From positions 558,001 to 622,000 of the forward strand of contig NZ_JAJEJT010000003.1 of NCBI RefSeq assembly GCF_021390645.1: DNA of 64,000 nt, read 5' to 3'. Below the pieces are notes generated by a model. It was not told the origin of the DNA, made no database searches, and saw only the letters and a list, made by a program, of their open reading frames with translations. Source of the DNA: Paraburkholderia flagellata (GTDB taxonomy: Bacteria; Pseudomonadota; Gammaproteobacteria; Burkholderiales; Burkholderiaceae). A program made the translations under genes and the position numbers. Each line of letters starts with the position of its first letter. Positions within the stretch are counted from its first letter, which is position 1. Of the stretch, positions 43,383 to 52,526 are shown piece by piece.

Positions 43383-43790
43383 TTGGAATCGGATCATCTG
43401 AGTGCCACCTTCGCCGCGCTGGCCGACCCGACGCGGCGCGCCATCCTCGCGAGGCTTGCGCAAGGAGAAGCGACGGTAGGTGATCTGGCCGAGCCTTTCG
43501 ACTTGAGTCCGCCCGCAATCAGCAAGCACCTGCGTGTTCTCGCACATGCAGGACTCATTGCGCAGGGAAGAGACCGTCAGTTTCGTCCTTGTCGCATCGT
43601 GCCCGAGCCGCTAAAGGAGGCGGCCGACTGGGCGCTGCAATACCGTGCCCTGTGGGAACAGCGCCTCGGGCAGCTCGACAGCTACTTGCAGCAACTGCAA
43701 CAGGCGCCGGTCAAGAACACCGAAAAGCCCGACGCCAAGACTTCCAGAATATCTTCAACCCGAACCAGGAAACCCCGCAACCATGACTGA
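43383..43790 (+). CDS. ArsR-family repressor
   Basis: 135 residues from a TTG start. The winged helix is clear: TFAALADPTRRAILARLAQG and LSPPAISKHLRVLAHAGLI. The upstream ATG at 43371 is in frame but followed by TAA after three codons, so the TTG is the only start that reaches the helix-turn-helix; the GGAAAAG between them may be the ribosome site. No metal-binding cysteine pair of the ArsR type is visible. It overlaps the AHSA1 gene by 8 bp, a common ArsR-SRPBCC pairing. Confidence 0.85.
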   Translation: MESDHLSATFAALADPTRRAILARLAQGEATVGDLAEPFDLSPPAISKHLRVLAHAGLIAQGRDRQFRPCRIVPEPLKEAADWALQYRALWEQRLGQLDSYLQQLQQAPVKNTEKPDAKTSRISSTRTRKPRNHD

Positions 43791-44304
43791 AAAAGTGTCT
43801 GCACCCTTCATCCTGGAGCGTCGCTTCTCTGCGCCGCGCGAACTCGTGTACGCCGCGTTGACTGAAGCCGAGCATTTGAGTAAGTGGATGAGTCCGCCGG
43901 GAATGGAAATGTCCCACTGCACAGTGGACGCGCGCGTCGGTGGCGAGTTCCACTACGCGATGAAGCCGCAGAACGCGCCCGACGCCCCGGCGATGTGGGG
44001 CAAATGGACGTTCCGCGAATTGACACCCCCTGAGCGCATTGTCGTCATCGTGCAGTTTAGTGATGCCGACGGCGGTGTGACACGACATCCGATGTCGGGG
44101 CAATGGCCACTCTATACGCTCTCGACAACCACGCTAAGCGAAATCGATAGTGGCACGTTAATGCGCCTTGAGTGGCGCGCTCTGGATGCCAGCGAAGCCG
44201 AGGAAGCCATCTTCGACGCGGCGCACGCCAGCATGTCTCAAGGCTGGGGCGGAACGATGGACGCGCTCGACACATACCTCAGGCAGCAGCAAGCCGAGCG
44301 CTGA
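43783..44304 (+). CDS. AHSA1/SRPBCC-family protein
   Basis: 173 residues. The SRPBCC core is plain: ERRFSAPRELVYAALTEAEH, WMSPPGMEMSHCTVDARVGG, and the final helix QGWGGTMDALDTYL. These are co-regulated with ArsR repressors and bind small hydrophobic or toxic compounds; the ligand is unknown. Its start codon overlaps the arsR-like stop, so the two are translationally coupled. Confidence 0.92.
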   Translation: MTEKVSAPFILERRFSAPRELVYAALTEAEHLSKWMSPPGMEMSHCTVDARVGGEFHYAMKPQNAPDAPAMWGKWTFRELTPPERIVVIVQFSDADGGVTRHPMSGQWPLYTLSTTTLSEIDSGTLMRLEWRALDASEAEEAIFDAAHASMSQGWGGTMDALDTYLRQQQAER

Positions 44305-44736
44305 GTCGAGAGCCAGAACAAGAAGCTCACTTTAGGTGCGCCTCTTCCGTTCATGAATCATCGGCGTCCATGCCCATAGCCGTCCCGCTGGCTCGCATCG
44401 TTAAGTCTGCTCGAACGAATGACCGAGGTAGATTTGAGACGAGCCGTTGGCAGCATGATGCATCGGAGGACCACTTCGGGTCGAAAGTGTGAGTTCGCTG
44501 ATGCAGGAAGCTGACGTCGGGCCGCTCGATACTGCCACCGACAGCATTCCCGCGCATTGCCGACGTAGAACCCACCACCCCCAATGTCGGCAATGGCCGA
44601 CAACTTGCCGGCCAAGACGCCATCTGAACGGCACCGCATTTGCAGCTTGCCATAGACGTGCGTCGACGAAGTCTCAGGTGGGTGAGATCGTGACGCCCTG
44701 CGCATGCGTGACTGTGCCGTCGACGTTCGGTGAGTT
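44305..44736. other. 432-bp interval without a supported gene
   Basis: Only shadow-like frames on both strands are present between the AHSA1 gene and the alginate-export-like gene. No terminator was found. Confidence 0.4.
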
Positions 44737-46263
44737 CTACCAGCCATACTTGAGTTCGATACCGGCGTAGTCGGCATTGTGGCCGCCGGCCTGGCGGATC
44801 GTGTTCCCGACCTGGAAGTGCACGGCTTCGATCGAACCAATGAGGTTCGCCGCAATTGTCCAGTCCGCGCGCAACTGCACGTACATGCCGGTCCACAGAC
44901 TGCCCTTGCCTGCCGTGCCAGGCACAACCTGACTGCCCTGCTGATACACGGCGTCGCCGGTCGTCTCGCGCCACTGGAAACCCAGCGCGCCGAGCAGCGC
45001 TAGATTCGCGGTCGGTTTGAGCGTGATGGAAGGCTTCACGTGAATCAGGTTCGAATAGCCGGTATAGCCGGCGAGCGTGAAGTAGTAACCGTTCGGAAAT
45101 AGCGGATTGAAAGTGCCAATGCGACCGTCGCCGGGATGCCGGTCACCTGAAGCCGCGTCGATTTGCAGCCCCACGTGCGGCGACCATGGCATGTCGAGCT
45201 TGTAACCCGCGATCGAGCCGATCGCCCACGCGCTGATCGTGTTATTCCCGACCGTTCCCGTCTGGAACATGCCTTCGATATCCCAGTCGAAGTGGCCTTG
45301 CGTGCCGGTGTAACGCAAGTCCCAGACATCACGGCGCTCAGCGCCGCTGGCGTCGAGATAGCGCGCGTTGCTGCGGCTGTAGAGCGACCAGTAGCCGGAG
45401 AGATCGCCGGGACCAACCGACTGTCGCTCGAAGCGCACGCCGCTGAAGGTCAGATCGCGGTTCGACACGTCGTCGAATACCGTCGCGTCGCGGTACTGCA
45501 CGGGCTGAGTTGCATACGCAATGAAGCGCCACTTCTGATATTCGTAGTCGGCCCAGACTGCGTCGAACGCCTGGCGAACGTTCGGACCATCACGCACGGA
45601 AATGAAACGCTGCAAGTCGAATGCCATTTCCTGGCGGCCAATGCGAACCTTGACCGTGCCACCGCCGAGCGCCCCGGTATAGGTAACGAATGCCTGCTCG
45701 ACATCGAGCGGATTCTTGTCGACCGGTGTCACCGTGTTCTTGCCAAACGGACGAGCGTCCTCGAGCTGCACGAAGAACTGCCAGTGCTGGCCAAGATGCG
45801 CATCGGCATGCACCTCGACGCGCTGGATAAGGTATGTGTCCGACTGCGCGGAACCGATGCCGAACAGCGGCGCGTTGTTGCTTTCGATCCGCTCGCGCAG
45901 GTTCGCGCCGAGCGAAAGATACGACGAGGGGTCGCCGCCGAGCGGGATGTACTTGAGGCCGTCGAGCGGCTTGCGCGCAACGCACGGATTGGCGAGCACG
46001 GACCAGTCTTCCTGCCAGCGATTGAACATCACTACAGGACGTTTGACGTTGCACGCCGCAGCCGAAGCACTACCGTTTTGCGGCGCCGCGCTGGTGGCCG
46101 TACTTGCTGTATCCGCCGGGTCGGCCGCGAGGCTCGTCCCCGCAGCGGGTTGCGCGGCGGTTTCCGCGAGCGCCGCATCTGCGCCCGTCAGCAACAGCCC
46201 TGCGATGGCCGTCACGCTGGCGGCCTTCTCGAAGCGCCGCCCGCGCATCGTGCTCGATACCAT
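44737..46263 (-). CDS. Alginate-export-family outer membrane protein
   Basis: 508 residues. A signal peptide (ending ALA) is followed by an Ala/Thr/Ser-rich linker, then a barrel with the alginate_exp family signatures: LGANLRERIESNNAPLFG, YLIQRVEVHADAHLGQHWQF, VRIGRQEMAFDLQRFISVRD, and later strands to YGW at the C-terminus. The family forms outer-membrane channels; the cargo here is unlikely to be alginate, as no alginate genes are seen. It is the last gene of the XapX-amidohydrolase operon. Confidence 0.88.
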   Translation of the reverse strand: MVSSTMRGRRFEKAASVTAIAGLLLTGADAALAETAAQPAAGTSLAADPADTASTATSAAPQNGSASAAACNVKRPVVMFNRWQEDWSVLANPCVARKPLDGLKYIPLGGDPSSYLSLGANLRERIESNNAPLFGIGSAQSDTYLIQRVEVHADAHLGQHWQFFVQLEDARPFGKNTVTPVDKNPLDVEQAFVTYTGALGGGTVKVRIGRQEMAFDLQRFISVRDGPNVRQAFDAVWADYEYQKWRFIAYATQPVQYRDATVFDDVSNRDLTFSGVRFERQSVGPGDLSGYWSLYSRSNARYLDASGAERRDVWDLRYTGTQGHFDWDIEGMFQTGTVGNNTISAWAIGSIAGYKLDMPWSPHVGLQIDAASGDRHPGDGRIGTFNPLFPNGYYFTLAGYTGYSNLIHVKPSITLKPTANLALLGALGFQWRETTGDAVYQQGSQVVPGTAGKGSLWTGMYVQLRADWTIAANLIGSIEAVHFQVGNTIRQAGGHNADYAGIELKYGW

Positions 46264-46356
46264 GAGTTTCCCTGGCCGTTGCCGGCTTGTGGTTGGATTT
46301 GCCCGGCCGGCTCACGCGGCAGGCGTAATCGCGGCAACGCTCCGGGCCGCCTTGAT

Positions 46357-47052
46357 TCACGTATGCCCCGGCGTCGCCGCGCGCTCGTGTTCGCCTGTCC
46401 TCAACGCGAGCCCCGCAAGCGCACACGCCGGCGCGAGCAGCGCCCAGAAGCCCAGATAGCGCAGCCCCAGCGCACCAGCCACCGCGCCGATTGCAAATGC
46501 AACGATGGCTGGCATCATCTTCCCGAAGCGCGCGCGCGCCACGTCGCGCGCGCTCTCGGCCGTACTCGTGGACATCATGTCGACTACGTCCAGAATCGCC
46601 TGGGTGACGTTGCCCGTCATCACGGTATTCGGCACGCCGGGACGCTGGATCAGGCGCGGATGCGCGTTCTGCACGCCCATCGCGAACGCACCGACCACGC
46701 CGGCCGCGATGACCGGCAGGCTGTCGGGCTGGCTGACCGGCGTCGCCCAGACGCCCGCGAGGCAAAAGCCGAGCATGAGCAGGGCCTGCACCGAATGGAG
46801 CAGGCGCGCGCCCTGACGTGCATGCGCTTCGGATAGCGATCGCACGAGCAGGCTGCTGAGAACGACGCCGCCGACGAACGCGGGAAACACGATCAGCTTG
46901 AGCAGGACGCCCTGGCCGTAGCCTGCTACGCCGGCCCCGATCAGCACGAAGTTGCCAGTGACGTGCGCGGTGAACAGCCCGAACAACGCGACGAAGCTCA
47001 GCGTGTCGACGAAGCCGGCGATGGCGGCGAGGATCGTGTCCTCGTGTTTCAT
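46357..47052 (-). CDS. DUF1275 (YoaK) membrane protein
   Basis: 231 residues with about six membrane helices. The family start AAIAGFVDTLSFVALFGLFT and the HVTGNFVLIGAG motif, and later VMTGNVTQAILDVVDM, are characteristic. The function is unknown; homologues occur beside stress and transport genes. Its start overlaps the VOC-protein stop by four bases (ATGA), indicating coupled translation. Confidence 0.92.
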   Translation of the reverse strand: MKHEDTILAAIAGFVDTLSFVALFGLFTAHVTGNFVLIGAGVAGYGQGVLLKLIVFPAFVGGVVLSSLLVRSLSEAHARQGARLLHSVQALLMLGFCLAGVWATPVSQPDSLPVIAAGVVGAFAMGVQNAHPRLIQRPGVPNTVMTGNVTQAILDVVDMMSTSTAESARDVARARFGKMMPAIVAFAIGAVAGALGLRYLGFWALLAPACALAGLALRTGEHERAATPGHT

Positions 47053-47963
47053 TTCGCCGCTTTGTCGTGAATCTCGGCGATATAGCCACCCGGGAACTGG
47101 ACGATCGCGGCATTGCGGCCGTCCGAGGAGAACGGCGGCACGAGCACGCTCACGCCGGCGGCCTTCGCCTTCTCCAGCGTCCCGGCGAGATTCGATACTT
47201 CGTAGCCCGTCATTTCCCGCCCGAACGGGTAAGGCAGATGGCCATCGGTAACGAGCACGGTCATCTTGCCGAAGCCCGATTCGATACGGATGCGGCGATA
47301 CGTTTCGTTCGGCCGTCCGATTTCGACACCTGGCGCGTTTGCTTCGTCGGACACGACCTTGCCGTGCGAGAAGTTGACATAGGCGTGAACCAGCTTGTGC
47401 AGGCTTTGCGGCGACACGTACACGCGATTCTCAGGCACGGTCTGGAGTGCATCGTAATGCGGCGCCTGCGTATGCCAGTAGAGTTGCATGTTGAGACCGC
47501 CCGGCCACGTGACGACCGCGTCGCGGCCGATCGGGTCGGGGAACGTGTCGACGACCACGTCCGCACCGAGCGCGCGCGCCGACTTCATCGCCGCGTCCAT
47601 GTCGGTCACGAGGTAGCCCGTGCGCTCCGCGCCGAACGGCCAGGGAATTGGCGTCTTGAAGCCGAACACGGAGATCGTGCCCACCGGCGTGAAGACGAGT
47701 TGCGACATCGTCTGGCTCGGCGTCGGCGTGACCTGGAACACGCCCTGCTTCGATTTGCTGCCGCCAAACGTCGCCACGAAGCTGTCGGTGAATTTATCGA
47801 AATCCTCCGGCGCGACATAGACGTGAGTCGTGTCGTACTGCGGACCGACCGCGACCCACGGCGCCTGGGCCGGCAGCACCGGCGGCTTCGCGAACGACGC
47901 TGGCGCGGTGACGAGACCGCCCGCGATCATCAGGGCAACGAATACAGAGCGAATAGCTTTCAT
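47049..47963 (-). CDS. Exported protein with two VOC (glyoxalase-like) domains
   Basis: 304 residues from the ATG at 47963, with AAGGAAA upstream. A signal peptide (residues 1-26, ending ASFA) is followed by two similar halves: TTHVYVAPEDFDKFTDSFVA and ENRVYVSPQSLHKLVHAYVN, each with a later GYLVTDM or GYEVSNL strand typical of the vicinal oxygen chelate fold. It acts in the periplasm. The substrate is unknown, but VOC domains often bind or modify electrophiles. Confidence 0.85.
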   Translation of the reverse strand: MKAIRSVFVALMIAGGLVTAPASFAKPPVLPAQAPWVAVGPQYDTTHVYVAPEDFDKFTDSFVATFGGSKSKQGVFQVTPTPSQTMSQLVFTPVGTISVFGFKTPIPWPFGAERTGYLVTDMDAAMKSARALGADVVVDTFPDPIGRDAVVTWPGGLNMQLYWHTQAPHYDALQTVPENRVYVSPQSLHKLVHAYVNFSHGKVVSDEANAPGVEIGRPNETYRRIRIESGFGKMTVLVTDGHLPYPFGREMTGYEVSNLAGTLEKAKAAGVSVLVPPFSSDGRNAAIVQFPGGYIAEIHDKAAK

Positions 47964-47999
47964 AACGGGATTTCCTTGATGTTTCATTTTGCCGATCGA

Positions 48000-48446
48000 T
48001 CATGCTCGGCTGTTGCCGGACTCAGGTTGCACATCGCCGAGCATGGTCGCGAGCACGAGCGCTGCGATCAGCCCCATATGCTCGAAAAAGCTGTTGAGCG
48101 CGATGAAACGCGGGGTGCCGGTCTGATTCCAGAAGTCGTTGGCGACCAGTATCGCCACGACCGTCAGCATACCGAGGCCGCCCGCGCCAAGCCACGTGAA
48201 GCGACGGAGCACCACGCAAACCGAACCGCCGATCTCGACCACGACCGCAAGCGCTGCCCAGAGTGCGGGCGGATGAAGGCCGAAATGCGCCTGCTCCGCG
48301 ATGGCGCTGCCGAAGTGCAGCGCCTTGTTGACGCCGCCGATGAGCCAGGCGGACACCAGCGCAAGGCGCGTGAGCGGCGCGACCCACCACTGCGAAAGCA
48401 GCGCACGCACCCATGCGGGGTTGCGACTGCCGCTCAGCGCGCTCAT
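48000..48446 (-). CDS. DoxX-family membrane protein
   Basis: 148 residues with about four membrane helices. RLALVSAWLIGGVNKALHFG, LWAALAVVVEIGGSVCVVLR and LTVVAILVANDFWNQTG give the DoxX layout. It starts one base after the amidohydrolase stop, so it is in the same operon. DoxX proteins are linked to redox and thiosulfate or peroxide-stress systems. Confidence 0.9.
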   Translation of the reverse strand: MSALSGSRNPAWVRALLSQWWVAPLTRLALVSAWLIGGVNKALHFGSAIAEQAHFGLHPPALWAALAVVVEIGGSVCVVLRRFTWLGAGGLGMLTVVAILVANDFWNQTGTPRFIALNSFFEHMGLIAALVLATMLGDVQPESGNSRA

Positions 48447-48447
48447 A

Positions 48448-50337
48448 TCAGATCGCCCAGCAGGAGCAGCCAAACGCGCCCCAGAAGCCCTTGGCATCCG
48501 ACGTCGGCAACGTGCTGCCCCATGCGCTCGCGTGGCCATGGCCATGAACGTCGCAGGCATTCGCGCAAGCGCACATCGCTGCCGCCGCGGCACGCTGCAG
48601 CGGCGCGCCCTCGCGTTGTGACGCGCCCCACGCGCCATAGCCGCCGTACTGGCGCACGGGCGACCAGTCCGGCATGGCGGGAGGAATCGACGCGTCGTAC
48701 TGTGAGAACGGGCCCGCGCCCCAGACGATCCTGCCGCCGACCACCGTGAGCAATGCCGTCGTGGCGGCGATATCGTCTTCGGCGCACGCAAAGAAGTCTC
48801 GGTCCGGCACCATCAGGTCCGCAAGCTGTCCGACCGCGATGCGGCCTTTGCGGCCCTCTTCGTTCGAAAACCAGGTGACGTACTCTGTCCACATGCGCAG
48901 GGCCGTTTCACGATCGAGCAGATTGCGTTGCGGATACATGCGCAAGCCGCCGACCGTCTTTCCGCTCACGAGCCACGCGAGCGAGACCCAGGGGTTGTAC
49001 GACGCCACGCGCGTGGCGTCGGTGCCGGCCGAGACCTTGATGCCCTTGGCGAGCATCTTCGCGACGGGCGGTGTGGCTTCCGCCGCCTGCGCACCGTAGC
49101 GCTCGACGAAGTACTCGCCCTGGTAGGCCATGCGATGCTGGACCGCGATGCCTCCGCCCAGAGCCGCGATGCGGTCCATCGAGCGATCAGAAACGGTTTC
49201 CGCGTGATCGAAGAACCAGTTGAGGCCCGCGAGCGGAATATCCTGGTTGACCTTCTCGAACACGTCGAGCGCGCGGCTGATGGTTTCGTCGTACGTGGCA
49301 TGCAGTCGCCACGGCCAGCGGTTCTGCGCGAGCACGCGCACCACGCCTTCGAGTTCGCCTTCCATCCCAGGCGGCAGTTCAGGGCGCGCGACGCGGAAGT
49401 CCTCGAAGTCGGCAGCCGAAAACACGAGCATCTCGCCCGCGCCGTTGTGACGAAAGTAGTCCGAACCATCGTGATACTTGACTGTGCGGGTCCAGTTCAC
49501 GAAGTCTTCTTTTTCGGCGTTCGGCTTTTGCGTGAAGAGGTTGTACGCGATGCGCACCGTCATCTCACCCGCTTCATGAAGCTTGCGGATGACTTCATAA
49601 TCGTCGGGATAATTCTGCGAGCCGCCGCCCGCGTCGATTGCGCCGGTCACGCCAAGGCGATTGAGCTCGCGCATGAAATGGCGCGTCGAATTGTACTGAT
49701 ACTCGGTCGGCAGTTTCGGACCTTTCGCGAGCGTCGCGTAAAGAATTGACGCATTGGGATTCGCGAGCAACAGCCCGGTTGGGTTGCCAGCACCGTCACG
49801 CAGGATCGTTCCGCCCGGCGGCTCGGGTGTTTCCTTCGTATAGCCAACGACGCGCAGGGCCGCTGCGTTGAGCAGCGCGCGATCGTACAGATGCAGAATG
49901 AATACGGGCGTATCGGGCGCGACAGCGTTGAGTTCTTCGATGGTCGGCAGACGCTTTTCTTCGAACTGATGCTCGGTGAAGCCTCCGACCACGCGTACCC
50001 ATTGTGGCGCGGGCGTGATCGCAACCTGCTGCTTGAGCATTTCCATGGCAATGGCGAGCGAGCGAACGCCGTCCCAGCGCAATTCCATGTTGTAGTTGAG
50101 ACCACCACGAATCAGATGCAAGTGGTTATCGATCAAGCCTGGCAGTGCCGGCCGGCCGCCGAGATTGACGACTCGGGTCGCGATGCCCGCGAGCGGCATG
50201 ACCTCGGCATCGCTGCCCACCGCCACGAAGCGGCCATCGGCGATCGCCACGGCAGTGGCGAGCGGGTTCGAACGGTCGAGTGTAGTGAACCGTCCGTTAT
50301 GCAGAATAAGATCAGGATGAGTAGCGGTTGCACACAT
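48448..50337 (-). CDS. YtcJ-like metal-dependent amidohydrolase with Cys/His-rich tail
   Basis: 629 residues. The amidohydrolase_3 fold is clear: metal ligands in PGLIDNHLHLIRGG, VGGFTEHQFEE, later HATYDETISRAL, FFDHAETVSDRS and GTDATRV. The last 70 residues go beyond the usual end and contain CACANACDVHGHGH and the terminal GCSCWAI, a possible metal-binding tail. GAGGAAA lies before the ATG. It hydrolyses an unidentified amide or ester, perhaps in concert with the divergent LysR's inducer. Confidence 0.9.
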   Translation of the reverse strand: MCATATHPDLILHNGRFTTLDRSNPLATAVAIADGRFVAVGSDAEVMPLAGIATRVVNLGGRPALPGLIDNHLHLIRGGLNYNMELRWDGVRSLAIAMEMLKQQVAITPAPQWVRVVGGFTEHQFEEKRLPTIEELNAVAPDTPVFILHLYDRALLNAAALRVVGYTKETPEPPGGTILRDGAGNPTGLLLANPNASILYATLAKGPKLPTEYQYNSTRHFMRELNRLGVTGAIDAGGGSQNYPDDYEVIRKLHEAGEMTVRIAYNLFTQKPNAEKEDFVNWTRTVKYHDGSDYFRHNGAGEMLVFSAADFEDFRVARPELPPGMEGELEGVVRVLAQNRWPWRLHATYDETISRALDVFEKVNQDIPLAGLNWFFDHAETVSDRSMDRIAALGGGIAVQHRMAYQGEYFVERYGAQAAEATPPVAKMLAKGIKVSAGTDATRVASYNPWVSLAWLVSGKTVGGLRMYPQRNLLDRETALRMWTEYVTWFSNEEGRKGRIAVGQLADLMVPDRDFFACAEDDIAATTALLTVVGGRIVWGAGPFSQYDASIPPAMPDWSPVRQYGGYGAWGASQREGAPLQRAAAAAMCACANACDVHGHGHASAWGSTLPTSDAKGFWGAFGCSCWAI

Positions 50338-50365
50338 GTGCGTTTCCTCGCTTCACGTACTGCGA

Positions 50366-50533
50366 TTAAAAGCCGAACAATGGCTTGAGGGCTGGGATGG
50401 CCTGCGCGCCGATCACCATGCCCAGCAAACCGACGAGGGCGACCAGCGGCGGTGCCGGCGAGCGGACCTTGATGACGCTGTAGATCACGCCGGCGAGCAC
50501 ACCAGCACCGAGCGATACGAGATACGGTTCCAT
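50366..50533 (-). CDS. XapX-domain (DUF1427) small membrane protein
   Basis: 55 residues: MEPYLVSLGAGVLAGVIYSV, then IKVRSPAPPLVALVGLLGMV, ending KPLFGF. Two hydrophobic helices and the RSPAPP motif are the XapX signature. It is 28 bp before the amidohydrolase gene and is the first gene of the operon. A second XapX gene lies at 52666. Confidence 0.85.
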   Translation of the reverse strand: MEPYLVSLGAGVLAGVIYSVIKVRSPAPPLVALVGLLGMVIGAQAIPALKPLFGF

Positions 50534-50581
50534 ACGGTCAGACTCTTCGAAGGATTAAGATGCGGCTCGTTGCATCCCGGT

Positions 50582-50616
50582 TCGTACCGCCGGGATCCGT
50601 TGTACATTCGGTACGA
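50582..50616. promoter_or_regulatory. Inverted repeat between the XapX operon and the LysR gene
   Basis: TCGTACCG (50582-50589) and CGGTACGA (50609-50616) are perfect arms with 19 bp between. It lies in the 156-bp gap shared by the two divergent genes and is the probable LysR binding region. Confidence 0.5.
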
Positions 50617-50689
50617 CAGTATTCAGTTATCCTTATCGCTCAAGCCGGTTCGCCCAACGTCCGTCGTTTCGATTGCCACCTGCCCCAAC

Positions 50690-51613
50690 ATGCAAAATCT
50701 CCCTGATCTCGAAGCCTGGGTCATCTTCTCGCGCGTGGCCGAAACCGGCTCGTTCGCCAAGGCCGCCAACCTGCTCGGCATTTCGCAGCCGACCGTCTCC
50801 AAGGCCATCGCCCGCCTCGAAAAAAAGCTCGGCACCATGCTGCTTTACCGCACAACGCGTAAGCTTTCGCTCACGCCCACCGGCGAACAACTGCGCGAGC
50901 GCGCGATGCAACTGCTCGCCGACGCGGAGGTCTTCGAAAGCGAAGCGTCCGCGCTTGCGATCGAACCGCACGGCGTCGTGCGCGTGAGCGCGCCGATGTC
51001 GTTTGGCCTGCGCTATCTCGCGCCGCTGCTTCCCGACTTTCTCGCGCGCTTTCCGGGCGTCGACGTCGAACTCATGCTCACCGACCGTCTGGTCGACATC
51101 GTGGCGGGCGCCTTCGACGTCGCAATCCGCATTGCCGAACTAGGCGATTCCTCGCTGCGTTCGCGCCGCCTCTGCGCCGTGCGCCGCCCGCTCGTCGCAG
51201 CACCCGCCTATCTCGAGCGGCATGGACGTCCCGCTCATCCGCGCGAACTCGAACAGCACGCGATCCTGACCCACACGAACCTGCCGACGCCGGAGTACTG
51301 GCGCTTTCGCAACGAGACGTCGCATGACGAACATGCCCAGTCCGTGCGCGGGCGCCTTCGCACCAACAACGCCGACGTGATCATGCCTGCACTGCTCGCC
51401 GGTCAGGGCATCGCCCTTCAACCGGAGTTTCTGGTGTGGGACGCGCTAAAGCGCGGCGAGCTCGAGCACGTCATGCGCGACTGGGCAATCGACGACATCA
51501 ACGTGAATCTAGTCACACCGCCAGGCATGCTGCGCACCACGCGCGTCATCGCACTGCTCGATTTCCTTGTCGAACACCTGGCCCATGCGCCGTGGGCAAT
51601 GTCCGAACGGTGA
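50690..51613 (+). CDS. LysR-family regulator of the XapX-amidohydrolase operon
   Basis: 307 residues from the ATG at 50690. The N-terminal helix-turn-helix (SRVAETGSFAKAANLLGISQ, then PTVSKAIARLEKKLG) and the effector domain (APMSFGLRYLAPLLPDFLAR onward) are both present. It is divergent from the XapX operon. The inverted repeat at 50582 lies between. It probably controls that operon, and the isochorismatase gene is a possible further target. Confidence 0.95.
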   Translation: MQNLPDLEAWVIFSRVAETGSFAKAANLLGISQPTVSKAIARLEKKLGTMLLYRTTRKLSLTPTGEQLRERAMQLLADAEVFESEASALAIEPHGVVRVSAPMSFGLRYLAPLLPDFLARFPGVDVELMLTDRLVDIVAGAFDVAIRIAELGDSSLRSRRLCAVRRPLVAAPAYLERHGRPAHPRELEQHAILTHTNLPTPEYWRFRNETSHDEHAQSVRGRLRTNNADVIMPALLAGQGIALQPEFLVWDALKRGELEHVMRDWAIDDINVNLVTPPGMLRTTRVIALLDFLVEHLAHAPWAMSER

Positions 51614-51697
51614 AAACGTCAGCCCTCATGCGCCTGGCGAAGCGGCACGTTCGCACGGAACGCGCCGCTCCGGCCTGCGCAGCCAAGACGAACGCGA

Positions 51698-52384
51698 TTA
51701 CTTCGCCGGCACCGCCGCGAGCAATTCGTGCGGCACAGCCGTGCGTTGCGCAGTCTTATGGACCATCGTGTACGCATAGTCGACGCCCATGCCGTATGCG
51801 CCCGAATGCTCCTTCGCAATCGCCATGACCGCGTCGTACGTTTCGCGGTGGGCCCAGTCGCGCTGCCACTCGAGCATGACCTGTTGCCACGTGACGGGCA
51901 CGACGCCGGCTTGAACCATGCGCTGCATCGCGAAGTCGTGCGCATCCTTCGACGTCCCGCCCGACGCATCGGCCACCATGTAGATTTCGTAGTCGCCTTC
52001 GAGCATGGCGCACAGCGCAAACGTCGTATTGCAGACTTCCGTCCACAGGCCCGCCACGATCACCTTCTTGCGTCCGTTCGCCTTGAGCGCGTCACGAACC
52101 TTCTGGTCGTCCCACGAATTCATGGACGTACGCTCAAGCAGCTTGTGGTCCGGAAACACGTCGAGCACTTCGGGATACGTATAGCCCGAAAAGCTTTCCG
52201 TTTCGACGGTGGTGATCGTGGTCGGGATATTGAATACCTTGGCCGCCTTGGCTAGCGCAACGACGTTGTTCTTCAACACCTGGCGGTCGATCGACTGCAC
52301 GCCAAAGGCCATCTGCGGTTGTTGATCGATGATGATCAGCTGGCTGTTCTGCGGGGTGAGGACTTCAAGTTTAGGATTGCTCAT
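51698..52384 (-). CDS. Isochorismatase-family (YcaC-like) hydrolase
   Basis: 228 residues, AAGGAAA before the ATG. The catalytic Asp lies in LIIIDQQPQMAFGV, the Lys in the KVIVAG stretch, and the nucleophile Cys in GLWTEVCNTTFALC. YcaC-type enzymes of unknown substrate are often induced by stress. It is convergent with the LysR gene and divergent from the second XapX gene, with a perfect palindrome in the gap. Confidence 0.92.
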   Translation of the reverse strand: MSNPKLEVLTPQNSQLIIIDQQPQMAFGVQSIDRQVLKNNVVALAKAAKVFNIPTTITTVETESFSGYTYPEVLDVFPDHKLLERTSMNSWDDQKVRDALKANGRKKVIVAGLWTEVCNTTFALCAMLEGDYEIYMVADASGGTSKDAHDFAMQRMVQAGVVPVTWQQVMLEWQRDWAHRETYDAVMAIAKEHSGAYGMGVDYAYTMVHKTAQRTAVPHELLAAVPAK

Positions 52385-52526
52385 GACACAAGTTTCCTTT
52401 GAACCGGGAGGGAAACGCTACCTCGCGGATATGACCGGGAGGCGACCAGGATGTATTGCACTGGCGAGTTCGTCGGCCAGCTGCACTTATTTGACACGCT
52501 AAAGCGGAATATCAACAACTAAAAAA

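Noticed and set aside
45163..46836. Forward open frame of 557 codons
   Set aside because: It is antisense to the alginate-export and DUF1275 genes, which have clear family motifs; Arg/His-rich composition marks a shadow.
47067..48749. Forward open frame of 560 codons
   Set aside because: Antisense to the VOC, DoxX and amidohydrolase genes; Arg/His-rich and without domain motifs.
52321..52340. TTGAT and ATCA half-site-like sequences near 52321
   Set aside because: They lie inside the isochorismatase-like coding sequence and the spacing does not match an FNR box.
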